From assembly GCA_018698075.1 (NCBI GenBank), contig JABINT010000053.1:1-46110 (forward strand): a stretch of 46,110 bases of DNA, in the 5' to 3' direction. A program made the translations under genes and the position numbers. Shown one piece after another: positions 8,074 through 18,474 of this stretch. Under the pieces are notes generated by a model, which worked only from the letters and a program-made list of their open reading frames with translations, searched no databases and was not told the origin of the DNA. Position 1 is the first letter of the stretch. Every line of letters begins with the position of its first letter. This stretch comes from Acidiferrobacteraceae bacterium (GTDB lineage Bacteria > Pseudomonadota > Gammaproteobacteria > Arenicellales > UBA868).

Positions 8074-8940
8074 ATGAGTAAACTGAAATCCGGACTCATC
8101 CAGATGAGTCTGAAGGCGAGCACGGATTCGTCTCCCGAGGAGATTCGTGATGCCATGTTAGAAGCGCACATCCCGTTCATTGACCAGGCGGGCGCAGCCG
8201 GTGTCCAGGTGCTTTGTTTTCAGGAAGTGTTTACCCAGCCCTATTTTTGCCCAAGCCAGGATGCCCGTTGGTATGCTGCAGCAGAGGCGATTCCAGATGG
8301 CTACACCACCCGTTTGATGTGCGAGTACGCCAAGAAGTACAACATGGTCATCATTGTGCCGATTTATGAAGAAGCCATGACTGGGGTGTACTACAACACG
8401 GCTGCGGTAATCGATGCCGATGGCAGCTACATGGGTAAATATCGCAAGAGCCATCTACCTCATGTTGCCGGCTTCTGGGAGAAATTTTTCTTCAAGCCTG
8501 GAGCCTCGGACTGGCCGGTTTTTAACACGGCCTACGGCAAAATCGGCGTTTACATCTGTTATGACCGTCATTTTCCTGAGGGCTGGCGCGCCTTGGCATT
8601 GAAAGGAGCTGAAATCATCTACAACCCATCCGCAACAGTGGCCGGGCTGTCGCAGTACTTGTGGGAACTTGAGCAACCGGCTTCGGCAGCTGCCAACGGC
8701 GTTTTTATTGCGGCAATTAACAGAGTGGGAACCGAAGCTCCCTGGAATATCGGGGAGTTTTACGGCTCGAGCTATTTCGTCAACCCGCGTGGTCAGATCG
8801 AAGCGCAGGCCAGCGCCGATCAAGATGAGCTTCTGATCCACGAGGTCGATATGGACATGGTTCGGAAGGTCAGAGATACCTGGCAGTTCTATCGTGACCG
8901 CCGGCCCGAAACTTACGGGATTTTGACCGATCTGAATTAG
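8074..8940 (+). CDS. Nitrilase-family beta-ureidopropionase (N-carbamoyl-beta-alanine amidohydrolase)
   Basis: 288 residues, carbon-nitrogen hydrolase fold with the catalytic triad E51 (LCFQEVFTQPYFC), K125 (KYRKSHLPH) and C162 (VYICYDRHFPEGWRAL). Family members hydrolyse N-carbamoyl-beta-alanine or N-carbamoyl-beta-aminoisobutyrate to the beta-amino acid, CO2 and ammonia, the third step of reductive pyrimidine breakdown. The FYRDRRPETYG ending is typical of this subfamily. AAGGGGG lies before the ATG. First catabolic gene after the operator at 7948. A second carbamoyl hydrolase follows, so N-carbamoylputrescine-type activity cannot be excluded, but the context favours the pyrimidine pathway. 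Confidence 0.86.
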   Translation: MSKLKSGLIQMSLKASTDSSPEEIRDAMLEAHIPFIDQAGAAGVQVLCFQEVFTQPYFCPSQDARWYAAAEAIPDGYTTRLMCEYAKKYNMVIIVPIYEEAMTGVYYNTAAVIDADGSYMGKYRKSHLPHVAGFWEKFFFKPGASDWPVFNTAYGKIGVYICYDRHFPEGWRALALKGAEIIYNPSATVAGLSQYLWELEQPASAAANGVFIAAINRVGTEAPWNIGEFYGSSYFVNPRGQIEAQASADQDELLIHEVDMDMVRKVRDTWQFYRDRRPETYGILTDLN

Positions 8941-8999
8941 GTGAGTAAACGACAACTATTAACCATGAGTGTTGGTGAAGACTAACAAGGAAGAGACCA

Positions 9000-10241
9000 A
9001 TGACACGCGACGATGCTTTGGCGATTAACGGTGAGCGCTTGTGGGACTCGCTGATGGAGATGGCAAAAATTGGGGCAACCGAGAAGGGGGGTTGTTGCCG
9101 ACTTGCTCTGACCGACCTTGATCGACAGGCTCGCGATCTTTTCGTGAGCTGGTGTCGTGAGGCCGGTTGCACAATATCCGTTGATCAGATGGGAAATATT
9201 TTTGCCCGTCGCGACGGCGTTGACCCACAGTTACCGTCGGTTGCGGTCGGCAGTCACCTTGATACCCAGCCGACAGGGGGTCGTTTTGACGGGGTTTACG
9301 GTGTTTTGACCGGGCTCGAGGTTATACGCACTCTTAATGATCAGAACATCCAGACACGCCACCCGGTGGAAGCGGTCTGTTGGACCAATGAGGAGGGCAG
9401 CCGTTTTGCGCCCGCAATGGTGGCCTCCGGCGTGTTCGCGGGAATCTATGACCTCGATTACGGCCTGGCGCGAGCGGATACCGAGGGCCGAACCATGGGG
9501 CAGGAACTCGAACGCATCGGTTACGCAGGAGATGAGCCCATGGGGCGTCCACTGCACGCCTATTTTGAAGCCCACATCGAACAGGGCCCCATACTGGTTG
9601 AAGAAGGCACCGACATTGGCGTGGTTACCGATGCTCAAGGCCAACGCTGGTATGAACTTGAACTGACCGGCACAGAATCGCATGCGGGGCCAACGCCAAT
9701 GGACCGGCGCCATGATGCATTACTGTGTGCTGCACGAGTCACCTGCCTGGTGAATGAAGTAGGCTTGACCCATGCGCCGCTCGCTTGTGCCACGGTGGGT
9801 ATGCTCAACGTGCACCCCAATTCGCGTAACGTTATCCCGGGACGGGTCTTTTTGACCATAGACATTCGGCATCCGGATGATGCGGTCTTGCTGGAGATGG
9901 GCAGGGCCATCCGTGATGGCATCACCAGAATTTCCGACCAAGCCGGCGTAGCACACTCGCTTGAGGAGATTTTTTATTACGCCCCGGTCCCCTTTGATAG
10001 TGCTTGTGTCGCAGCAGTTCAATCCGGTGCCGAAACTTGTGGTTACAGCTCGCGCGAGATTGTCACTGGGGCCGGGCATGACGCCTGTTTTATTGCACAC
10101 GCGGCACCGACATCGATGATTTTTATCCCCTGTGTTGACGGCATTAGCCATAACGAGGTGGAGGATATTGAACCTGAATGGTCTACAGCCGGCGCCAATG
10201 TCATGCTCCAGGCTGTTTTGACAAAGGCTGAAAATCTTTGA
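9000..10241 (+). CDS. M20-family Zn-dependent N-carbamoyl amidohydrolase (AllC/HyuC/PydC type)
   Basis: 413 residues with the two-metal M20 set: H86 (AVGSHLDTQPTGG), D97 (FDGVYGV), E131/E132 (WTNEEGSRFAP), H192 (EAHIEQGPIL) and H384 (DGISHNEVE). Members include N-carbamoyl-L-amino-acid hydrolases, allantoate amidohydrolases and M20-type beta-alanine synthases. Between the nitrilase-type enzyme and an importer for the same pathway, it is a second candidate for N-carbamoyl-beta-amino-acid hydrolysis, or it may handle carbamoyl amino acids from hydantoins. ATG at 9000 follows AAGGAAGAG. Exact substrate unresolved. Confidence 0.85.
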   Translation: MTRDDALAINGERLWDSLMEMAKIGATEKGGCCRLALTDLDRQARDLFVSWCREAGCTISVDQMGNIFARRDGVDPQLPSVAVGSHLDTQPTGGRFDGVYGVLTGLEVIRTLNDQNIQTRHPVEAVCWTNEEGSRFAPAMVASGVFAGIYDLDYGLARADTEGRTMGQELERIGYAGDEPMGRPLHAYFEAHIEQGPILVEEGTDIGVVTDAQGQRWYELELTGTESHAGPTPMDRRHDALLCAARVTCLVNEVGLTHAPLACATVGMLNVHPNSRNVIPGRVFLTIDIRHPDDAVLLEMGRAIRDGITRISDQAGVAHSLEEIFYYAPVPFDSACVAAVQSGAETCGYSSREIVTGAGHDACFIAHAAPTSMIFIPCVDGISHNEVEDIEPEWSTAGANVMLQAVLTKAENL

Positions 10242-10270
10242 AAGCAAGCAGTGTGTAAGGAGTTTTTCCG

Positions 10271-11074
10271 TTGAGCGATAACGCATCATCTTCTGATACC
10301 GTGGTTCAAATTGACCAGTTGTCCCTGGACTTCGATACTGTCGACGGACCGGTGCATGCGCTTAGTGGCATTGATCTGGCGATTAGAGAAGGCGAATTCG
10401 TATCACTGATTGGACCATCAGGCTGTGGCAAGACGACCTTGCTGAGGGTGATCGCTGACCTGGAGAAACACTCCAGCGGAAAAATTCTGGTGAACGGCGT
10501 GAGCCCGGATCAGGCCCGCCAGGATCGCTCCTATGGCTATGTGTTTCAGGCTCCCGCACTTTACCCCTGGCGAACTGTTACAAAGAATGTCGTACTGCCC
10601 CTTGAGATCATGGGATTGACTCGCTCTCAGCAGCAAGCACGGGCGAAGAAATATCTTGATCTTGTTAACTTGGGCGGTTTTGAGAATAAGTACCCATGGC
10701 AATTATCCGGCGGAATGCAGCAGCGCGTCTCCATTGCGCGGGCATTAAGTGTCGAGCCGCAGTTGTTGTTAATGGATGAGCCATTTGGGGCGCTTGACGA
10801 AATTACACGGGATCACCTCAACGAGCAGCTTCTTGAATTGTGGCGCAAGACGCGCAAGACAGTAGTCTTTGTTACCCACTCCATTCCCGAGGCGGTATTC
10901 CTTTCGAGCCGGGTCGTGGTGATGTCCCCCAGGCCTGGGCGTGTGATGGATGTGATTGAATGCAATTTACCCTCCGAGCGAACGCTTGATATACGCGAGA
11001 CACCCGATTTTCTTTCTCTGGCCCATCGAGTTCGACAAGGCCTCAAGGCGGGCCATAGTTACGACGATGAATGA
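10271..11074 (+). CDS. ABC transporter ATPase, NitT/TauT (SsuB/TauB/ThiZ) type
   Basis: 267 residues with Walker A GPSGCGKTT, signature LSGGMQQRVSIARAL, Walker B LLLMDEPFGALDE and the switch His in VTHSIPEAVFLSS. It energises the importer formed by the next three genes. Start is TTG at 10271 with AAGGAG just upstream (10257-10262); no ATG fits the N-terminus. Its stop overlaps the first permease start (ATGAATGA), showing translational coupling. By context it imports a pyrimidine, dihydropyrimidine or related ureide. Confidence 0.92.
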   Translation: MSDNASSSDTVVQIDQLSLDFDTVDGPVHALSGIDLAIREGEFVSLIGPSGCGKTTLLRVIADLEKHSSGKILVNGVSPDQARQDRSYGYVFQAPALYPWRTVTKNVVLPLEIMGLTRSQQQARAKKYLDLVNLGGFENKYPWQLSGGMQQRVSIARALSVEPQLLLMDEPFGALDEITRDHLNEQLLELWRKTRKTVVFVTHSIPEAVFLSSRVVVMSPRPGRVMDVIECNLPSERTLDIRETPDFLSLAHRVRQGLKAGHSYDDE

Positions 11075-11963
11075 CGCAGCCCGTAGTCAGGGGCGGATTT
11101 TTCCCGTGTCGGTAATTATCGTTGTCCTTACGATTATCTGGTATGCCGGTGCGGTGTACCTCAACAGTGGTCAGTTGATCGATCGCTACAACAAACGCAG
11201 CGTCCAGTGGGATATCACCCAGTTGGCCGCAGATGCGTGGAGCATGAAGCGACCCGTATTACCCGCACCTCACCAGGTTGCGCGCGAGCTCAAAAAGACC
11301 GTCTTGGATCAGAAAATCACTTCCAAGCGAAGCTTGATCTACCACGCCGGTGTGACACTGTCATCGGCACTGCTCGGGTTCGTTCTGGCGACGGCGCTGG
11401 GCATTGGACTGGCGATTGGAATCGTTTACGTAGCAACTTTGGATCGAAGTCTGATGCCGTGGATCATTGCCTCACAAACAGTGCCGATCCTTGCGTTGGC
11501 ACCAATGATTATTGTGGTGCTGGGTTCTGTCGGTATCACCGGTCTTTTCCCTAAGTCGGTCATCTCGATGTACCTTTGTTTTTTCCCGGTTGTGGTGGGA
11601 ATGGTAAAAGGACTGCGATCACCCGAACCCATGCTTTTGGATCAGATGCATACTTATTGTGCGAGTCGTACACAGGTTTTTTTCAAGTTGCGTCTGCCCT
11701 CAGCGATTCCGTTTCTGTTCGCGTCTCTTAAGGTGGCAATTGCATTGAGTGTCGTGGGCGCTATTGTTGCTGAATTGCCCACGGGGGGGCAGGGTGGTCT
11801 CGGCGCGCGCCTGCTCACAGGCTCGTATTATGGCCAGACCACTATGATCTGGGCAGCGTTGATCACCGCTTCCGTCGTCTCAGCTACACTGGTTTCTATC
11901 GTAGCTCTGGGTGAGCGGACCATGTTGCGTCGGCTCGATGGTGGCCAGGTAGCGCGGGCGTGA
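11067..11963 (+). CDS. ABC transporter permease, NitT/TauT type (first)
   Basis: 298 residues from the ATG at 11067 that overlaps the ATPase stop. It has a hydrophobic N-terminal helix and a BPD-transp-1 domain with the coupling (EAA-like) loop near RTQVFFKLRLPSAIPFLFASL. Reading further upstream into the ATPase gene is open but not coding. Pairs with the second permease to form a heterodimeric channel. Its stop overlaps the next gene's GTG. Confidence 0.9.
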   Translation: MNDAARSQGRIFPVSVIIVVLTIIWYAGAVYLNSGQLIDRYNKRSVQWDITQLAADAWSMKRPVLPAPHQVARELKKTVLDQKITSKRSLIYHAGVTLSSALLGFVLATALGIGLAIGIVYVATLDRSLMPWIIASQTVPILALAPMIIVVLGSVGITGLFPKSVISMYLCFFPVVVGMVKGLRSPEPMLLDQMHTYCASRTQVFFKLRLPSAIPFLFASLKVAIALSVVGAIVAELPTGGQGGLGARLLTGSYYGQTTMIWAALITASVVSATLVSIVALGERTMLRRLDGGQVARA

Positions 11964-13111
11964 ATATTTTTTCAAGTACTCGAATCAGTAACACCTCATT
12001 GGCGGGCGCCCTTTTCATCGTGCTCGGATTGTTTGGGGAATTGAGTTCGGCTGCTACGTGGATCGATACGCCTATAGGACTCGTAGGTCTGGGCTGCGTA
12101 GCCGGCGCCTTGAGCGTGTCTGGTCTGACGACAAAGTGCTCATCAACCAACCGTGCGATATCGTTGGCGTTTGTGCTGGTAGCTTTGTGGGCGGCGGTAA
12201 ATCTGGCCCACACCGAAACCGTCATGGGGCAGGTCAGTGGTGGCTACTGGTGTTTTGTCATTGCGTTGGCTCTTGCCATTTGGGCCACTATGAGTCGGTT
12301 TGCCGCCATTACTCCAACCCCGGGAGTCGGCGCGTTCCTGTATCAATTTCTGGTACCGGGTCTTTTTGGAGTCTGGCTGATCGTACTATGGGAGCTTATT
12401 ACCGTTGGACTGGGCATCCCCCGGGTACTCTTACCTCCCCCCAGTCTGGTAGGAGAGGCAATTGCCTCGTCGCTCGGCGTACTTGCGGCAGACTTTCGCC
12501 AGACGATAATTCGAGCCGTGCTTCCAGGGTTTGTTATGGGCAATCTTGCGGGTTTCGCAATTGCACTATGGGCAGATCGGGTGCCATTTCTGCGTCGCGG
12601 TTTGTTGCCTGTTGGAAACCTGGTCAGCGCGATTCCTATTGTTGGCATTGCCCCGATCATGGTCATGTGGTTTGGATTTGACTGGCAGTCCAAGGCAGCG
12701 GTGGTTGTCATCATGACTTTTTTCCCAATGCTGGTAAATACAGTTGCAGGGCTCGGTGGATCGAGCGCAATAGAACTCGACCTGATGCGCTCGATCGGTG
12801 CGAGCCACTGGCAAACATTTACCCGGGTGCGATTGCCCAATGCGCTACCGTTCATTTTTAACGCGCTTAAAATAAACTCGGCGCTGGCTTTGATTGGCGC
12901 GATTGTGGCTGAATTTTTTGGTACCCCAATTGTTGGTATCGGGTTTCGTATCTCGACCGAGGCTGGCAGAATGAACATGGAGATGGTCTGGGCATCGATA
13001 GCGCTATCAGCGGTGTCTGGATCGTTGTTTTATGGTTTACTGGCTGTTGTGGAAAGACGGGCAACCTTCTGGCATCCGTCTTTTCGTCAACTGTCCGCAA
13101 AACGCCTGTAA
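11960..13111 (+). CDS. ABC transporter permease, NitT/TauT type, with extended N-terminus (second)
   Basis: 383 residues, longer than the usual 250-300 because about four extra hydrophobic helices (roughly residues 8-120) precede the standard permease domain; the coupling loop is SIGASHWQTFTRVRLPNALPF. GTG start at 11960 overlaps the preceding stop (GTGA). The extra helices are a feature of some permeases in this family; their job is unknown. Confidence 0.9.
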   Translation: MNIFSSTRISNTSLAGALFIVLGLFGELSSAATWIDTPIGLVGLGCVAGALSVSGLTTKCSSTNRAISLAFVLVALWAAVNLAHTETVMGQVSGGYWCFVIALALAIWATMSRFAAITPTPGVGAFLYQFLVPGLFGVWLIVLWELITVGLGIPRVLLPPPSLVGEAIASSLGVLAADFRQTIIRAVLPGFVMGNLAGFAIALWADRVPFLRRGLLPVGNLVSAIPIVGIAPIMVMWFGFDWQSKAAVVVIMTFFPMLVNTVAGLGGSSAIELDLMRSIGASHWQTFTRVRLPNALPFIFNALKINSALALIGAIVAEFFGTPIVGIGFRISTEAGRMNMEMVWASIALSAVSGSLFYGLLAVVERRATFWHPSFRQLSAKRL

Positions 13112-13146
13112 CAGGGCACTTTTAAACTACCGAAGGAGTATTCACT

Positions 13147-14133
13147 ATGAAAAGAAAAATTAGCACCCTTGTAGCGACTCTAGCTTTAGGGTTGGTGAGC
13201 GTGTCCGCAATCGCAGCTGACCAGGTGACCTTGCAGTTGAAGTGGGTTACCCAGGCCCAGTTCGCAGGGTATTTTGTCGCAAAAGATAAGGGCTTTTATA
13301 CGGATGAAAATCTCGACGTGACGATCAAACCAGGTGGGCCTGACGTGGCTCCGCCGCAGGTGATTGCGGGTGGCGGTGCAGATGTCATTATCGATTGGAT
13401 GCCGTCAGCGTTGGCTTCACGGGAAAAAGGCTTGCCATTGGTGAATATCGCCCAACCTTTCAAACGCTCCGGGATGATGCTGACTTGCCGCAAGGATAGC
13501 GGCGTAAAGACGCCACAGGATTTTCCAGGCCGTACTTTGGGTGTTTGGTTTTATGGGAATGAGTACCCCTTCCTGAGCTGGATGGGGCGGCTAAATATTC
13601 CAACTGATGGCAGCAGTGGCGGCGTGACGGTGCTTAAGCAAGGGTTTAATGTTGACCCGATTCTGCAAAAGCAGGCGGACTGCGTCTCAACCATGACTTA
13701 CAACGAGTACTGGCAGATCATTGATGCCGGCTTGGGGTCAGACGAACTGGTGACCTTCAAATATGAAGATCAGGGCGTTGCGACACTGGAAGATGGACTC
13801 TATGTTCTTGAAAAGAATCTGGCCGATCCGGCCTTTGTCGACAAAATGGCTCGTTTTGTGCGCGCCTCGATGAAGGGCTGGGCCTGGGCAAGAGAAAACT
13901 CGGATGCGGCTGCGGACATCGTGCTTGAAAACGACGAAACCGGCGCTCAGACCGAAAATCACCAGCGCCGCATGATGGGTGAAATCAACAAACTCACTGC
14001 AGGTGGCGGCAAATTGGATGAGGCCGACTACGAGCGTACCGTTGCAACTTTAATGAGCGGTGGTTCTGATCCTGTGATTTCCAAGGCGCCTTTTGGAGCC
14101 TGGAGTCATGCAATTTGGGACGCGGCGTTTTAG
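13147..14133 (+). CDS. ABC transporter solute-binding protein, NMT1/THI5-like
   Basis: 328 residues with a clean signal peptide (MKRKIS, hydrophobic core, cleavage after AIAA near residue 24). The mature start QVTLQLKWVTQAQFAGYFVA is the hallmark of the NMT1/THI5-like (ThiY/SsuA) group, many of which bind pyrimidine-type ligands. It has a good ribosome site (GAAGGAG). As the only exported binding protein of this ABC set it determines specificity. The setting between pyrimidine catabolic genes makes uracil, thymine, a dihydropyrimidine or a hydantoin the best guesses; not determinable from sequence. Confidence 0.9.
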   Translation: MKRKISTLVATLALGLVSVSAIAADQVTLQLKWVTQAQFAGYFVAKDKGFYTDENLDVTIKPGGPDVAPPQVIAGGGADVIIDWMPSALASREKGLPLVNIAQPFKRSGMMLTCRKDSGVKTPQDFPGRTLGVWFYGNEYPFLSWMGRLNIPTDGSSGGVTVLKQGFNVDPILQKQADCVSTMTYNEYWQIIDAGLGSDELVTFKYEDQGVATLEDGLYVLEKNLADPAFVDKMARFVRASMKGWAWARENSDAAADIVLENDETGAQTENHQRRMMGEINKLTAGGGKLDEADYERTVATLMSGGSDPVISKAPFGAWSHAIWDAAF

Positions 14134-14150
14134 CCGGGTTGATACAGTAA

Positions 14151-15608
<1,458 letters not shown>

Positions 15609-15635
15609 AAAGTCTCGCCTGCCCACAGATCGGAG

Positions 15636-15666
15636 CTGACCTGTTACAAAGCGCATGACAGGTCAG
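15636..15666 (+). promoter_or_regulatory. Intercistronic inverted repeat before preT
   Basis: CTGACCTGT (15636-15644) and ACAGGTCAG (15658-15666) are exact reverse complements around a 13-base spacer, with a further G-T and A-T pair outside. It lies in the gap between dihydropyrimidinase and preT. It may act as an mRNA stem-loop setting relative expression or as a protein-binding palindrome. The TGACC/GGTCA cores recall RutR half sites but the spacing is far too long for a RutR box. Confidence 0.5.
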
Positions 15667-15699
15667 TTCTGACGCATCAGGGCATTCAAGGAGGAGTAC

Positions 15700-17070
15700 G
15701 TGGATATTATTGCGACCGCGACCAATGGGGTACCAGGGATTGCTTCGGGCCGACTGCCCGAGGAAGATTGTCGGCGCAATTTTTGTGAAATGCATTCGCC
15801 CCTGGAACCTAACAGCGCGCGGGTCGAGGCCGAGCGGTGTTATTTCTGCTTCGATGCTCCTTGCACGCAAGCTTGTCCGACCGAGATAGATATCCCCGGT
15901 TTTATCCGCATGATCGGCAATCACAATCCTGTGGGTGCGGCGGGCCTTATATTGCAAGAAAACATTATGGGCGGTACCTGCGCCAGAGCCTGCCCGGTTG
16001 AGACGTTGTGCGAACACACATGCGTACGTAACCAGCCGGATGATCGGCCCGTGAGCATAGGCTTGCTTCAGCGTTACGCCGTTGATGAGGCTATGGATCA
16101 GAATGCTTCGTTCTTTATCCGCGGCGCACTGTCGGAAAAGTCCGTTGCTGTGGTTGGTGCCGGCCCGGCGGGCTTGGCTTGCGCTCACAGGCTCGCGGTG
16201 CTGGGGCATTCTGTGTGCATCTATGAGCATCGCCCTAAATCCGGGGGTTTAAATGAGTACGGGCTTGCGGCCTACAAGATGCTGGATAACTTCGCCCAGA
16301 AGGAAGCCGAATTCATCACATCGATTGGTGGGATCGAGATAGAACACGGAAAATTATTGGGCCGTGATTTTCACCTACGCGATATTGAAGACCGTCATGA
16401 CGCTGTCTTTTTGTCGGCGGGGCTGGGCTCGACCAAAACGCTGGGCATACCCGGTGAAGAAGTTTCTGGGGTTGAGGACGCGGTAGATTTTATCAGCCAA
16501 ATACGTCAGGCAGATCAGTTGTCGTCACTCGCGCTCGGTAAGCGCATTGTGGTGATTGGCGGGGGAATGACTGCAATTGATATTGCCGTTCAAACCCGGT
16601 TGTTGGGCGCTGAGGATGTCACAATCGTATATCGGCGTGGCCCACAACAGATGAAGGCTAGTATTGAAGAACAGGAGTTCGCCAAAATCCGCGGGGTGGT
16701 CATTCGCTATTGGGGTCAACCAGCTTGTATTCAGCACCAGGACGGCAGGGTTACCGGCGTTGAGTTCAGTCCAACAGACCGGGACTTGCACGCCGATGGG
16801 GCCGGCCATTTCACGATCGAGGCAGATACGGTTTTTAGGGCTATCGGCCAGGCGCCCCAGTTACTCAACGACGATGCGGAGGGTTTCAATCTGGAAGGTG
16901 GCCGGTTTGTTGTGGACGAAGAACGACGGACTTCCCGGGCCGGCGTCTGGGCCGGCGGGGATTGCATAGCGGATGGTGAAGATCTAACAGTCAGCGCGGT
17001 ACAGGACGGTAAATTGGCCGCAATCTCTATTGATCAATTCCTGTCAAAAAGTAAGGCAGGTGAGCCCTGA
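15700..17070 (+). CDS. preT: Dihydropyrimidine dehydrogenase, NAD/FAD subunit PreT (PydX)
   Basis: 456 residues, GltD-like. An N-terminal Fe-S region has Cys clusters (RCYFCFDAPCTQACP and GGTCARACPVETLCEHTC), then an FAD Rossmann motif (VAVVGAGPAGLACAHR) and an NAD-binding motif (IVVIGGGMTAIDIAVQT). It passes electrons between NAD(P)H and the flavin/Fe-S catalytic subunit PreA; together they reduce uracil and thymine to dihydro forms, the first step. GTG start at 15700 is set by an excellent AAGGAGGAG at 15688-15696. Followed directly by preA. Confidence 0.93.
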   Translation: MDIIATATNGVPGIASGRLPEEDCRRNFCEMHSPLEPNSARVEAERCYFCFDAPCTQACPTEIDIPGFIRMIGNHNPVGAAGLILQENIMGGTCARACPVETLCEHTCVRNQPDDRPVSIGLLQRYAVDEAMDQNASFFIRGALSEKSVAVVGAGPAGLACAHRLAVLGHSVCIYEHRPKSGGLNEYGLAAYKMLDNFAQKEAEFITSIGGIEIEHGKLLGRDFHLRDIEDRHDAVFLSAGLGSTKTLGIPGEEVSGVEDAVDFISQIRQADQLSSLALGKRIVVIGGGMTAIDIAVQTRLLGAEDVTIVYRRGPQQMKASIEEQEFAKIRGVVIRYWGQPACIQHQDGRVTGVEFSPTDRDLHADGAGHFTIEADTVFRAIGQAPQLLNDDAEGFNLEGGRFVVDEERRTSRAGVWAGGDCIADGEDLTVSAVQDGKLAAISIDQFLSKSKAGEP

Positions 17071-17101
17071 TCGCCCGTTCATTGGAAGTAAGGAGGGAAC
17101 A

Positions 17102-18412
17102 ATGCCTGAACTGAAGACCACTTTTGCCGGTATCGAGTCGCCGAACCCGTTCTGGCTGGCATCTGCACCGCCGACAGACAAAGCCTATAACGTGAATCGC
17201 GCTTTCGAGGCGGGGTGGGGCGGCGTCGTTTGGAAAACTCTGGGCGAAGATGGCCCACCGATCGTTAATGTCAACGGGCCTCGCTACGCGGCATTACACG
17301 GAAAAGATCGCAGTGTCATTGGTTTTAACAATATCGAGTTAATTACTGATCGCCCATTGCAGATTAATCTTGAGGAGATTGCACAGGTCAAAAAAGACTG
17401 GCCGGATCGCGGTCTGGTTGTCTCCTTAATGGTGCCCTGCACCGAGGAAGCCTGGAAGGCGGTTCTAACGCGGGTTGAAGATACCGGTGCCGATGGTGTC
17501 GAACTTAATTTTGGCTGCCCTCACGGCATGTCTGAAAGGGGCATGGGCGCTGCTGTAGGGCAGGTCCCCGAGTATGTCGAGATGGTTACCGCATGGTGTA
17601 AGGATTTTTCTGAACTTCCCGTGATTGTAAAACTGACGCCCAACGTGACCAGTATCCGTCAGCCCGCCCGCGCTGCGCAACGAGGGGGAGCAGACGCGGT
17701 GTCTTTGATCAATACCATCAGTTCTGTGATGTCGGTTGATCTGGATACCTTCAGCGTCGTGCCAACCATAGATCGCAATGGAACGCATGGCGGTTACTGC
17801 GGGCCGGCAGTCAAACCGATTGCGTTGCACATGGTCTCGGATATTGCCCGAGATCCCGACTGTGCAGGTCTACCAATCTCGGCCATAGGCGGCATCAGTA
17901 ACTGGAGCGATGCTGCTGAATTTATCCTACTGGGAGCCGGGAATGTACAGGTTTGTACCGCGGCGATGACCCACGGCTTTAAGATCATCGATGATATGAT
18001 CGATGGCTTGACCCGTTATCTTGACGCTCGTCAGATAGAGTCAGTTGACCAGGCGATTGGCAAAGCTGTGCCTTCACTGACCGACTGGCAATACCTTAAC
18101 CTGAACTACACTGCCAAGGCACAGATTGACCAGGATCTTTGTATCCAGTGTGGGCGTTGCCACATAGCCTGCGAGGATGCTTCGCATCAGGCGATCAGCG
18201 CGACGCGAAACGGGAGCCGTCACTACGAGATAATAGAAAAAGAATGTGTAGGGTGTAATCTGTGTGTGACAGTATGTCCGGTAGAGAATTGCCTGACGTT
18301 AAGAATTCTAGATAATGAAGTTGATCAAAGAACAAACCAGATGATCCGCAAAGATGACAAGCTCAATTGGACGGCTCATCCCAATAACCCAATGGCGGAG
18401 CCCGGGAAGTAG
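17102..18412 (+). CDS. preA: Dihydropyrimidine dehydrogenase catalytic subunit PreA (PydA)
   Basis: 436 residues. An FMN-binding dihydroorotate-dehydrogenase-like barrel (about 1-320) carries the active-site Cys at C139 in NFGCPHGMSERGMG, matching the catalytic loop of mammalian DPD. A C-terminal ferredoxin domain has two 4Fe-4S motifs (CIQCGRCHIAC and CVGCNLCVTVC). ATG at 17102 is chosen over an in-frame upstream start because TAAGGAGGG (17089-17097) sits just before it. Forms the first-step enzyme with PreT. Confidence 0.95.
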   Translation: MPELKTTFAGIESPNPFWLASAPPTDKAYNVNRAFEAGWGGVVWKTLGEDGPPIVNVNGPRYAALHGKDRSVIGFNNIELITDRPLQINLEEIAQVKKDWPDRGLVVSLMVPCTEEAWKAVLTRVEDTGADGVELNFGCPHGMSERGMGAAVGQVPEYVEMVTAWCKDFSELPVIVKLTPNVTSIRQPARAAQRGGADAVSLINTISSVMSVDLDTFSVVPTIDRNGTHGGYCGPAVKPIALHMVSDIARDPDCAGLPISAIGGISNWSDAAEFILLGAGNVQVCTAAMTHGFKIIDDMIDGLTRYLDARQIESVDQAIGKAVPSLTDWQYLNLNYTAKAQIDQDLCIQCGRCHIACEDASHQAISATRNGSRHYEIIEKECVGCNLCVTVCPVENCLTLRILDNEVDQRTNQMIRKDDKLNWTAHPNNPMAEPGK

Positions 18413-18474
18413 ACGGGAGTTCCCTTGGAGCACTCAAAACTCTTTGAAGATTTCCAAAAACTGGCGGAGGAAAC

